From Pogostemon cablin (taxonomy: Eukaryota; Streptophyta; Magnoliopsida; Lamiales; Lamiaceae): 64,000 bases of DNA. The notes under the pieces are model-generated. The model was not told the DNA's origin. It did no database searches and worked only from the letters and a program-made list of their open reading frames with translations. A program made the translations under genes and the position numbers. This document shows positions 33,013 to 44,049 of the stretch, piece by piece. The stretch spans positions 11,656,001 to 11,720,000 of the forward strand of contig CM042982.1 in assembly GCA_023678885.1 (NCBI GenBank), given 5' to 3'. Numbering within the stretch: position 1 is the first letter of the stretch; each line of letters opens with the position of its first letter.

Positions 33013-33449
33013 ATAATATAAAATATCTTTTAGCACATTTAGATCTACTTTTTTTTAAATCACATATATGTACAGATAACCTAAATTAGGCTTTTAAATG
33101 GTTTGGCCTTTTTGGGATTTTTATTTATTTATTTTAAGTTACTCAAATAATAATCATTAATCAAATAAATAAATAAATCCTAACCGGCTAACTCCTAAAT
33201 TTTGAGTTTGTTTATTTATTTCGAAGTTACTCAAGTAATAATCATTATTATTTAAATAAATAAATTAAAAAATCAGCTATATTTCGAAAAAAATAAAAAA
33301 AATGGTGCATTCTCTTGGACCGCACTCCCTCCACACTAATGATTGAGAGGTCTTAATATCACCCTCTACGCTCTACCACTATTAACTATCTCTGCATAAC
33401 CGGTTTTAGATTGTACTAAATATTAGGTATACTTAGATGGATCAATACT

Positions 33450-34500
33450 CACTACAAAAAAAACTTTTTTTAGCAAGGAAATTTAAGTTTGAATTGGTTG
33501 GTAATACACTAATAGCTAGCCACTAGCTTCCTATGTGGTTGAAATTATAGACAATTCATGTATATCATTCGGTGCACCAAGAGTTTAGTTAAATCAATTC
33601 GTTGAGAATGGAAAAATTATACAATTTACATAAAATCTCATGTGATCTTATGGAATGAAACATTCTTTATACCATGTCTCCTAACATTTGCAAACCTAAA
33701 AGAGGCAGAAAATATGGAATAGAAGGACATAATGTAGCAACTTGTGTAAAGAAAAAGGTTATTATGTTATTCTTTGATAAATTTTCCAGAATTATTATTT
33801 AAATTTTCTAATATTATACCTTAAATTGTAACAATAAAAGTAAAACACTCGAGACTTGGTTGATGAAGAAACAGATGAGGTGGAGCAACTGGATTTGAAC
33901 TTGGGTTAAGGTTCTTATGGAGAACCAATGGTGATTTCACATATTTACAATAAAGTTTTTAAAAACTACTGGGTGAATGTTTATATGAATGTTGTTGTGA
34001 TACAATGATTTCTCTTACCTTTTTATTTTTTATTTTAGGTGGCTCCACTAAGATTTACAAGAGAGTCAAATAATAGGGAACCTGATGCCTCTAGAGCTCC
34101 AAACATTCCTCAATCAAGCCATGTTACTACTATGAGTGGTTCAGGACATTACCTCCAACTCTTACTCAAGGCCCAACTATATATGCTCCAACAGCTGCAT
34201 ATATGGCTAATGATCCCTCTAATAGAGCTCATCGATTAGGTCCCCAGATCATTTTATTGTTCAAGCAAACACCCTCACCATGTATAGATGCTACTATGTA
34301 GAGAAGATTGCAAATACGATCTCCTCCACCATTCACTGATTCCCAACAAAGTCAATTGACCAATGTTATAATCCAAGGAGATGAAAATTTGGATAAAGTG
34401 TTTATGGTAGGTGCGCAAAAGTTTATGAACTTGTCGAGTTATGGTAGCAGTGCTGCAGACAGGAAGGGAAAGAACTTTATTTTATAACGGGAGATGATCG
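33450..34500 (+). mobile_element. Possible CACTA-type end with a transposon-gene-like exon
   Basis: CACTACAAAAAAAACTTTTT at 33450 resembles a CACTA terminus. Downstream, 34039-34480 has an intron-acceptor-like TTTATTTTAG and then coding-like text (APLRFTRESNNREPDASRA), followed in another frame by short Ser/Pro/Gln-rich pieces. Proteins of that composition are common in plant transposon-associated genes, but I cannot name the family. The two signals may be unrelated. Confidence 0.25.
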
Positions 34501-34544
34501 AACAAAAAGGAAAAAATGACCTTTAAATCCAATTTTTGAATCCC

Positions 34545-34860
34545 ATTCGACTCGAACAACTTGGTCGAACAAGGGTTTTTGGTCGAACAACTCAAATCTG
34601 TACTAAACGTGACCTTGTTCGACTCCGTTCGACCAAGATATCTTGGTCAAACAATAGCTTGAGGTCGAACAACATATGAAATCGACCCCTTGTTCTTCCC
34701 TGCTCCGTACGACCACTGTTCGACTTGAAGAATATGGTCGAACAAAGTGTGTTGGTCGAACGGCCTCACTGTAAGTTTTTGTTCATTTTGTTCGACCAGC
34801 ATTCGACCAAAAATTCAGGTCGAACGACAGCTTCTTGGTTGAACAACTTTCCGAACTTTT
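34545..34860. repeat. GGTCGAAC / TTCGACC motif tract
   Basis: About a dozen GGTCGAAC, TTCGACC or one-base variants in both orientations in 315 bp, separated by unrelated spacers. Similar tracts occur at 26757-26935, 38390-38600 and 41083-41230, each within LTR-type sequence. Here it lies beyond the 3' end of the Ty3 pol remnant. Confidence 0.85.
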
Positions 34861-35330
34861 GAAATTTCATACTTTTCTCATCTTTCCCTGCAACACTTAA
34901 ACTATAGGACAACATCAAGTATCAAAATAGCCAAAACATAAGCTAGAGAACCACTTTTAGACTAGATAAAACTATGTATAACTTCGCATACGACACACAA
35001 AACAAAACACCACTAAACATTAGACAAATTGCGAAAATTCTATATATTAAAATCGATTAAAGTTTCAATATGCCGCAAAAAATAACTCCCCTAACAAACG
35101 TTACAAAGAAAAGATTATACCTTTTGTGCTTCGATGAGGTAAGTACATCACATCCCCCCAAACTTAGTAGAAACTATAGTCAAAACTAAGTTTGCAAAAA
35201 GATGTAATTTCTGAATAGTAAGCACGTCAAATATAAAAATTTCTTACTCACACTAATGAAATAAGTAATAAAATAGGAGGGAAAGCCCCCAACAAACGCT
35301 CTTGTTTAACGTCGGAGAGTCACGACGTAC

Positions 35331-36020
35331 CTAATAGTGCAAGGTATCCTTAAAGACGATGTAAGCATCATCCGGTGACTTGTAATGCTTCAATCGATGC
35401 CCATTCACCGCTATGAAGTCTCCATCCTTGTCAATGAGTTCAAATTCTCCCCCCTCCACAGGCTCTATGGATAATGAACGGACTCGTCCACTTTGATTTC
35501 AATTTCCCTGTGAAAAGCTTCAAACGAGAGTTAAAAAGTAATACCTCATCACCTTGCTTGAACTCTTTGTAGGAGATCATCGAATCATGCTATTTTTTCA
35601 TCCTTTCCTTATAGATCTCCGAGTTCTTAAAAGCTCGATTTCTGAACTCATCCAATTGATTGATATGAGTTATCCTCAACTCCTTTTGATCATTAAGGGA
35701 CAAGTTCAAGCTTTTCAATGCCCAAAAAGCTCTATGCTGAATCTCTACGGGTAAGTGGCACGACTTTCCATAGATTATTTGATACGGTGACATGTCAAAC
35801 ACCGTCTTGTAAGCATTTCGGAACCCCCAAAACACATCATCGAGCTTCATTGTCCAATCCTTCCGATTGGTTCCGACTACCTTCTCCAAGATTTGCTTCA
35901 CTTGTCGGTTGGAGACCTCTGGTTGCCCATTCGCTTGAGGGTGATAGGGTATAGTAACCCTATGCTTAATACCATAATCCTTGAGAACTTTTTCCAGCAG
36001 CTTCATAAGTTTACTACCCA
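35331..36020 (-). pseudogene. Ty3/gypsy (Athila-like) integrase C-terminal region
   Basis: The minus-strand frame reads LLEKVLKDYGIKHRVTIPYH, PQANGQPEVSNRQVKQILEK and VFDMSPYQIIYGKSCHLPVE, the end of the integrase core typical of Athila-type plant gypsy elements. A stop interrupts at 35590. The frame continues past it with EFKQGDEVLLFNSRLKLF and KLKSKWTSPF, then, after a further frameshift near 35460, FELIDKDGDF and YKSPDDAYIVFKDTLHY with a stop at 35331-35333. Upstream pol (RT, RNase H) is missing: at about 36020 the sequence changes to an oppositely oriented element. Confidence 0.85.
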
Positions 36021-36029
36021 CGGATTTCA

Positions 36030-36803
36030 GCGTGTGAACATCAGAGGGCTTATCACTTTGATAGCCGAGTATTATGGGGTTGATTTGAGCAGGCATCGAT
36101 TGATTAGAGGGGACCCAGACTTGATCCTATCGGCGTGTGTGAGGATGGGGTTGGTTCAGCGGATGGACGATGCTTGGATGTTCATCCGTGGTAAGAACCC
36201 TATTTCATTCAGATTTCCACTGTCTATTGTTGATCTTACTACGATTCAGATCAACAGTAACTTGTTGATGGATATCTCGGAGCATAGGGCGATCTCGAGG
36301 ACTTATTTAGAAGAAGGAGATTGGAGACTTCTTGCCGATATACACTTATAGGGGATCCTCATAGATGAGGACATGATTATGGTAAGAGATCCAGCCGACT
36401 TTGAAGAGGGAGATCAGCCGCCACCACCAGCGTTCGTATATCCGAAGATGAATTTGCCTCCGATGCAACCACCACATCCACATGAGAATGAGTTTTTCGA
36501 GCCACCGCCACAACAACAGCAGGATTTTTGGTGAGCTCAGGATCAGTTCTATTGGGAGCAATTCCGATTAATGAATGAGTACTTTTCTACTCTCAATGCA
36601 AATCAGTAGGAGACGAATTGCCAGCTTGCCTTAGCGAACGTGAACTATGATGCACTCAACTTGAGGTATGATGCTATAGATAGAAGGATTGGAGAGGTGC
36701 AGGATAGCAACCGAGAGATTGATAGGAAGTTATATGAGTTACATAGGGATTTTAACCTATGGCGCATGGATGAGAGCGATGATGATGATGCTCTGGAGGA
36801 GTA
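36030..36803 (+). pseudogene. Athila-type ORF1/env-like retroelement protein remnant
   Basis: The plus-strand frame starts within retroelement sequence and reads RGLITLIAEYYGVDLSRHRL, LILSACVRMGLVQRMDDAWM, then a Pro/Gln-rich part (PPMQPPHPHENEFFEPPPQQ) and a C-terminal helical stretch with RRIGEVQDSNREIDRKLYEL, ending in an acidic tail DESDDDDALEE. Stops occur near 36349, 36532 and 36608. This resembles the Athila ORF1 family that plant gypsy elements carry outside pol. The following 1.4 kb is non-coding and ends in a polypurine tract and LTR on the same strand. Confidence 0.65.
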
Positions 36804-38174
36804 GTGGAGCCAGGTTTTTCTCTTGTCTGTTTCATCTCATCCCCCTTCTTTTTTTCACTTTACATATTGAGGCTTGATGGTGGTATGGTTAGGGTGTTAT
36901 TTGTGAGATTCATGCGTAGGTGGTTTGTACTTGATATTTGATTATGATACTTGGTGTTGGATTGTTGGAGGATGGCCGGATACATTGATTTCTTTGGATT
37001 GTTTAAGTGTTGATGATATTTGTGTTATGCATGTACACTTGTTTTGATGCATGTTGGTTTGTTAATAATGAGCATGTTCTATTTTTACTTGAAGTTCATG
37101 AAAAGATTGATGTTAATTGCATGCTTCGAAGAGCGCTTAGGATTCTATTATCCATGTGAGGATTTGAGCCTATTGGTCATGCTATGAGCATGATAGTTTA
37201 TTCTTGAGAGTCGTTTGTATACTCGTATTCTAGAACTTGGCTTGGAGTCTTGTTTGAAATTTATAATTGATAGATACTAGGAAATGATCTTAGGCCATTT
37301 TTGATAATTGAGCCACTTAGCCAAAAGTTATCCTACCTTTATGTGTATATCATTGGAATCCATGTTGAGCCGTTAAAAGCTTTTTCTTTGGCAAGCCTGT
37401 GATAAAAGCCTTTATTCCCTTACTTTAGCTTAAAATACCCTATTTACTAGTAGAGAGTTAAGGTGAATGCGTGATAAGTGATGTAATCAAAGAGGGAAAG
37501 TAAACTTTGCCAAGTGAAGAGTAAAAAAAATGGTGGTTAAATCTTATTTAGGGATAGTGCCTGAAACTGGTACCCCGACTGCTTAGAAGAGTAGTGCCCA
37601 AAATTGGTACCCTTGTGCTTTGAAGAAAGAAGATGTTGATTCTAAAGAAAGAAAGGAGTCGATGAATTACAAGGATCGTGAGAATGATGATGGAGCAAGG
37701 AAATTAAGCTGTTTGATGAAGAGCAAAACTCCAAGGTAATTTTCTACTAGTGAATTAGTAATTTTTACCAAAATTCTCCTACCTTTACCAAAGAGCCAAC
37801 ATTACAACCCATAAGACAAGTTCTTTGTGGTCTTAGTATTGACATGATTATAGATGGATTATTGAGACTCTTGTCAAGCTTATGGTTACACGAGTATATG
37901 AATTGAATTTGAGTGTATATACTAACTCGTAAAGTGTACAACTTTTACACTTGAGAGAGAGAGCAAACACTTACCCGTGAGCTAGATGACTTAGCACTCA
38001 TAGAAGTATTATGATTAATGAATGTTTTTGCATGAATGAAAGGTACGATGGATTTCATATTTTGATTTGATATAATTGAATGTGTTAGAATAGGTTGTGC
38101 TTGTTATAAGGATCTTGTGAATTACACGCTCTTTCCTTTGATTTGAATGCGTTGCCTCGGAACGAGTAATATGT
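36804..38174 (+). other. 3' non-coding internal region of the retroelement
   Basis: No frame is supported. The sequence lies between the ORF1-like remnant and the polypurine tract, and matches the expected untranslated 3' internal region. Confidence 0.5.
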
Positions 38175-38187
38175 AAGTTTGGGGGTT
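38175..38187 (+). promoter_or_regulatory. Polypurine tract of the retroelement
   Basis: AAGTTTGGGGGTT lies immediately before the LTR start TGATGAGAG at 38188. This is the position of the plus-strand primer for reverse transcription, and it fixes this LTR as a 3' LTR on the plus strand. Confidence 0.65.
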
Positions 38188-39788
38188 TGATGAGAGTGTA
38201 AATTCACGTATTTTGGGCTCGGTTTGTGTGGAAGTTGAGTATGATTTGATCTATTATCAAGATGGATCGGGTTTTTTTTTATAGAAAATCCATGAATTAG
38301 AGGCTACTGAGGATTTTTGAACATATTTATATAGGAAAACAGGTCTTAAGGGCTCGAAATTGAAAGACACAATTTTCGAGGGAGGCTTGTTTGACCATTA
38401 TCAGTTTGGTCGAACAAGGGAGCCAAGTCAAGCAAAATGTCCAGAAACTTACAGAAGCATTGCTCGACCACTGGGAGTTGTTCGACCAGAATCGTCTTGG
38501 TCGAACGGATGGAGTTTGGTCAAACAAAATGTGCAAAAACTTACAGAGAGTTTGCTCGATCAGTGTTCGACCAGGAAGGCTTCGCTCGACCAAAGGAGGT
38601 CGGAATTTTGTTGGTGCTATTTTCGATAATTTCGGATTTCTTTTACCAAATTTGACGTGTGCCTCAAGAAAAAGCCCATCAAAGATCCTTGAGGAGCCCG
38701 TTACAAGTATAAAAATGGATGTAGAGCACATGAAGAGGAGAGTTAGATTCCACATCCATCCTACACCACATCCAAACCCTAACTCCAACCTACGGAGCTG
38801 TGGAGAGAAGTTCGTCTGTCAAACCAAGTGAGAACCACGTGAAGATTCAAGAGGAAGAGAGTCGCGATGGTGCCCAGATCTAGGATTTACTTCGTTTCTT
38901 AATTTATTTTGTAATTTTCAAGACAATGGGTAAGATCCTACCAACCACCATGATTATTCCTAGATCAATCATGGATTAGAACTGCTTCGATAATTCTAGG
39001 GTTATGAAGGTTTTATGAGTTAATTTATTTTCCATATGCAAACTCCGTATAACACTACTTGTGGTTTATTTTATATAAGATTATGCTTTTTAAATTCATA
39101 CTCATATTTGTTTTGTGCATCATTAACTATTATGTAGAGTCTGAATACATCTATTGGTTATTGATTGAGTGCGTTCACTACTGAGCAGGATTAATACATG
39201 TTATAATTCTAAGTGAAGAGATTCCAAAGTCTTATTAGAACTATCTTATATAAATACTTGTTAATTTAATACTATTCGGGTTAATAAGTAGGATAAAGAG
39301 TATAACTTCATAGTACCTATAAAGGGAGATCATATCGGGTTAGAGTACTAAGTGCACGGAAAATAATTGATACTGATAGTACCTAGAAAGGGGGGTGAAT
39401 TGTATCGCTTGCTCCAAGGATATTCACACGTGTCATACGCTTATTTGCTTGTGTCTATAGAGTGAACTTGCATGGTTTAGTGATGCATCCATAAACAACA
39501 AGGCAGAGTCAGACATCAACACATGAAAATAAATTAATAAGTAAAACTAGACGAACCCGAAGAACTACCTAATTTCTCACTTAACCACAGTCATATTATC
39601 TCTATTGCTTATTATTTTAATTGTTACTTAGTTATTTAATCTTCACAATCATATTGCCATAATAGTCTTAATAAATTAGATCTTAATTAAATTAATAATA
39701 ATTCGTCCATTGGGTTCGATAATCACTTGGTTGCCTATCAAAACTACAATTTTGATATCCTTCATACTTGGGGATTAATTTTGTGTGT
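38188..39788 (+). mobile_element. LTR, plus orientation (left arm of inverted pair)
   Basis: Starts TGATGAGAGTGTAAATTCACG right after the polypurine tract. It carries a GGTCGAAC tract (38390-38600) and the blocks found reversed in the copy to its right: CAACACTACTTGTGG-type, TTCGGGTTAATAAG and GGTACTATCAG-type phrases. It runs to GATATCCTTCATACTTGGGG near 39754-39773 and a further 15 bp shared with the other arm. Confidence 0.8.
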
Positions 39789-39860
39789 TGAGAAAATGCT
39801 CAAGAACTTGATGCGCATTTCCTTTGCACGCAAAATTAATCCCCAAGTATTAAGGATATC
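39754..39860. repeat. Centre of a large inverted repeat
   Basis: GATATCCTTCATACTTGGGG with ATTAATTTTGTGTG (39754-39788) pairs with its reverse complement at 39826-39860 across a 37-bp spacer. Beyond this core the two flanking LTR copies continue the inverted repeat for about 1.6-1.9 kb on each side. Confidence 0.85.
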
Positions 39861-41779
39861 AGTTGCAGCTTAAGCAAGCGACTAAGTTAAATATCGAACC
39901 CAAAGGACGGCGTATTATCAATTTAATTATTAACTAAATTAATTAAGATGAAAGGCAATAACGTTTAAGTATTTAATTATGAATCTACTAACAAGAATAT
40001 TAAATAACAATTAAAATAAAATAAATACTAGAAGAATACGAAAGCGATCCAAGAATGGAGAATATGTAGCTCTAGAATAATCCAGTTTTACTCATTAATT
40101 TTCTTTTCATGTGTTGATGTCCGACTCTGCCTTGTGGAATATGGACATATCACTAACACATACAAATCTACTCTATAGACACCAGTAAATATACGTGTAA
40201 CACTTGTGAATAACCTCGGAACAAGAGATACAATTTTACCCCCCCTTTCTAGGTACTATCAGTATCAATTATTTCCCCCCTAGGATTGGTACTCTAACCC
40301 GATATGATCTCCCTTCATATGTACTATAAAATTAATCTCTTTATCCTACTTATTAACCCAAATTCAATTCAATTAACAAGTATTTAGATAAGATAGTTCT
40401 AATGAAACTTTGAAGTCCCCTCACTTAGAATCATAACATGGAATCCTGCTCAGCAGTGAACGCACTCAATCAATAACCAAGTTATGTATTCAGACTCTAC
40501 ATAACAGTTAATAATGCACAAAACAACTCTGAGCATGAATTAAAAACGCATAGTCTTATATAAAATAAATCCACAAGTAGTGTTGTACGGAGTATACACA
40601 CGAAAGTTCAATTAATTCATATGAACCTTCAAAACCCTAGATCTACCAAAATAGTTCTAGCCAATGATGTTACGAAGAACAATCATGAGAGTTGGATAGA
40701 TCTTACCCATATGTCTGGAAAATTAGAAAGTAGAAGAAAAGAATTAGGAAAACCCTTGGTGCAGAAGTCTCCTTCCTTCTCTTTTCCGTCTCTTCAAATC
40801 CTCTTGGTTCTCCTTCTTGATTCCACAAACAAATCTTCAAAGTGATGGATGGATGGAGAAAAAGATGTGGATGATGGTTGGGGGGTGATACCCACTTGTG
40901 GGGTGTAGGATGATTGTGTTGTCTCTCCAATCCAATCTAATCCCAATGATGTGATCTACATCCCCTTTTATACTTGTAAGCTCTCCTTATTGACTTAGGA
41001 TGTGCTTTTACTTGAGACATACATTAAATTTGGCTAAGGAAACCCGAAATTACCAAAAATATCACCAGCGCAATTCTGTTCGACCAAACCTTCCTTGGTC
41101 GAGCAACTCCTCCTGGTCGAACGCTGGTCGAACAACCTTTCTGTAAGTTTTCGGCATTTTGTTAAACCAGACTTCTCCAGTTCAACCTGATTTCTGCTGG
41201 TCGAACGGACTCTATTGGTCGAGCAAGCTTGCGCAGTCTCACTGTTTCGCGCATAACTTCCACATCCAACCTCCGATTTGAGTAATTTTTACGCTCATGT
41301 GATCCTTTCTTCATTGGCTTTCTATCCATATAATGAACTCATAGAAACTCCAACATTTGAATATATTACAAGTCATGCAAAGTGGCACAGCCGTTCTATT
41401 CGGCACAGCTTGCGCGACGTCACCACATTGATCATAACTTTCTTGTTTGGAATTCGATTGAGGAGTTCTTTATGCCAAAAAGACTCTCTCTTCTGTGGCT
41501 TTCCAACCATATATCACACATCCACTTCAAAGCTCCACATAAATACAGAAAAATTATACAATTTAGATGTTCGTTTTTCAGCATTCCTACACAAGTTGCA
41601 CCTTTTCTCCAACTAGACACTTTTTATCCTTTTTCCACCTAAAACACAATAAAATACCTCAAGTGCACCTTTTTCTCACATATATTGAATATAAGACATT
41701 TTTCCTAATATATAACAACAATTTCCATCAAAAAAGTGTTAAATTGGACACTAAAACATGCTTATTTTCACTCTCATCA
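39826..41779 (-). mobile_element. LTR, minus orientation (right arm of inverted pair)
   Basis: On the minus strand it starts TGATGAGAGTGAAAATAAGC at 41779 and ends at the shared GATATCC core. It contains the GGTCGAAC tract at 41083-41230. It is about 350 bp longer than the left arm, partly because a segment of about 145 bp is present in two diverged copies (about 41235-41375 and 41395-41540), each with GCGCA / CATAACTT and ATTTGAGTAA / TTCGATTGAGGAG blocks. No polypurine tract is seen outside its start. Confidence 0.75.
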
Positions 41780-42263
41780 AAGATATCCACGACTCAAGTT
41801 ACCATTCATGACTTAGTTAAATTTGTGTAAAACTTAACTACTTTTGTTAGTTGTTTGATAACAATTACTCTTGTTTTGTCTATGGATGCATTTAGACACT
41901 TGCTAAATGTCTTTTAGATATATTGGATATGTTGTGATCAACAGGGTTGTTAGGTTTACATCTAGCAGACACCAATGATAAAGTTGAAAAAGATGTGCTT
42001 ACTCCAATATTTAGAAAAATGTTCTGTTATGCAAAAGTTATTACATGTTGAAGTTGATGTTTCTCAGTCTCTTGTAAAGTTCTATTATATACATGATGCA
42101 AATTGTTTAGGATGTGTATTATATGTATGCTCTAGATATTTATCATTCATTAGATACTTTTATTCTTATAATCAAGCTTTGATTAGCTTGTATAATGTTG
42201 GTAAATAAGTTGTAGATGTGTAGTTATGTGATTATTTGTAAAATATTTTTGTTTTTTCTTTAA

Positions 42264-42470
42264 TGTAGCTTCTGTAAATAACTAATTCCCATGACAGGAT
42301 TCTCATATGCCTTGATATAAGCATCTACATTGTAGTAGCTGTGAACAAAGTCAATGGGGTAGTTTTTGGGCCAATATTGCAAATGATGTTTGGGTGCAAT
42401 GGATGTCAGGTAATTGCCAAGCTCTACATGTGCATTCTTTCTTCTCCAAATCCATCGTAAATTGCAGCAC
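42264..42470 (-). pseudogene. MULE transposase C-terminal (SWIM zinc finger) remnant
   Basis: On the minus strand: VLQFTMDLEKKECTCRAWQL and PDIHCTQT, with the SWIM C-x-C-xn-C-x-H pattern (the H is changed), then, after a frameshift near 42355, YPIDFVHSYYNVDAYIKAYE and NPVMGISYL. This is the usual end of MuDR-type transposases. It is in the right order and strand to be the end of the transposase piece at 46.05-46.62 kb. Confidence 0.8.
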
Positions 42471-43696
42471 GTAAAAAGTATCTAACTTCATTGTTGTAAT
42501 TATTCGATTTGATGGGTATGCAATCGTCAATCTTGTCAATGTGGTTCTATAAGGTTTTTTTAATAAAAAAAAATATATAAATGCTACAAATATCAATTTA
42601 GTAAAAGAACCTGGGTTAAAGTGCAACGGAAAACAAGAGTGTTCTTCCCCTTGGTAGCTTCAACGAGATTCGACAGCTCCTCTCTTCATCCCTAGGAAAA
42701 AATCCGATTTCAAAATTAATATAGATGTCAAATAAGAAACCGAAAGTAAATATTGTAGTAACAGTACAGTTGACATCGACAACGGCGATATTAGGACGGC
42801 AGGGTGATGTATGTGATGCTCCGACCACCCACTACTACTCCTCTCTCTACTCATGGGCTAGGCCTAAATAACTTATGTACAACTTGGATTATTCAGACCC
42901 AAATAAAACTAATGGCAAAACTTTTAGGTGTGTTTGCTAGAATTTTTCTTTTCTTTTCATTTTTATGCTTCCTAAATCTTATTATTTTTCTATTTATTAA
43001 AAATATTTTTTCTCCTCAATTATATCTTTTCTTCCATTTATCTATATAAAGTACTTTAAAATTAAGTTAAATTGTTTAGTGTGTGTGTGTGTATATAACT
43101 AAAAAGAGAATTATTATTTTATATATTTTAATATTCATATGATCTCCTCAATAATGTAATTTTTTATTTTAAAATAATTTTCATTATACTAGTGGAGAGC
43201 TCCTCACTTCATGAGACGATATCCCATTTATGTGTAATTTTTTAGCGCTCTACTTTTATTCAGAATAATATCTATTCATATTGATATATATAGATAACTG
43301 CACAATCTTTGTTGCTTTTCCCATTTGAATTTTGAGAGAGTATTTTTTCTGCCTTCACAACTCTAACGTACCACGTAGTGGTGTTTGGGGTTAGAAGTCT
43401 GACTAAAATAAGAAGGCTATATAAGTATATCACAAAAAAAGAGGAAAATGCATAAAACTACATGTGACTGGTATAATAATTAATAATAATATATTAAAAG
43501 TGACTTAACTTGTGTTAATATTTGTTTTCAGCTTTGCCCTCACCTTTTTTTCTTTTACTAAATTTTTAACCTCTTCAAGCTTGAATAAAAAATAAAACCT
43601 TAATAATTAATCAATACAATAATTTATAATAACATCACTGCCAAATAGAGTTAAGAGTTAAAAAAATTAAAACGCCCCTACCATTAATGAGATGTA

Positions 43697-43698
<2 letters not shown>

Positions 43699-43776
<78 letters not shown>
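43699..43776. repeat. (AT)n microsatellite
   Basis: Uninterrupted AT tract of about 78 bp. Confidence 0.98.
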
Positions 43777-43779
<3 letters not shown>

Positions 43780-43795
43780 GAATTTAAAGGAGATA

Positions 43796-44041
43796 CTTCA
43801 TCCATCCCATTTCAATTTTTAATTTTGGATGTCTCATTTCAATCTTTACGTTTCCTTTTTTGGTATATGGGACTCACCTACAACAATTAATAAATTATCA
43901 TGGGACTCACATCCAACACTAACACACCTACCTATTTTACATTAAATATTAATATCTTTCTACCTACTATCCATTAAAATACTATATTCCTTAATTAATG
44001 TGCAAAAAACAAACGTAAACATTGAAATGGGACGGATGGAG
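43796..44041. mobile_element. Stowaway-like MITE, 246 bp
   Basis: The left end CTTCATCCATCCCATTTCAA pairs with the right end TTGAAATGGGACGGATGGAG. TA flanks both ends (43794-43795 and 44042-44043), the target duplication of Tc1/mariner-type Stowaway elements. It has no coding capacity. Confidence 0.85.
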
Positions 44042-44049
44042 TACTTTTT

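Noticed and set aside
34480..35160. Assigning this as the 3' LTR of the minus-strand pol remnant
   Set aside because: A G-rich stretch near 35155-35165 could be a polypurine tract, but no second copy of the adjacent sequence is present to prove an LTR, so only the word tract and pol remnant are annotated.
38391..38831. 146-codon and overlapping ORFs
   Set aside because: They lie in the LTR and its GGTCGAAC tract; openness in several frames follows from the repeated word, not from a protein.
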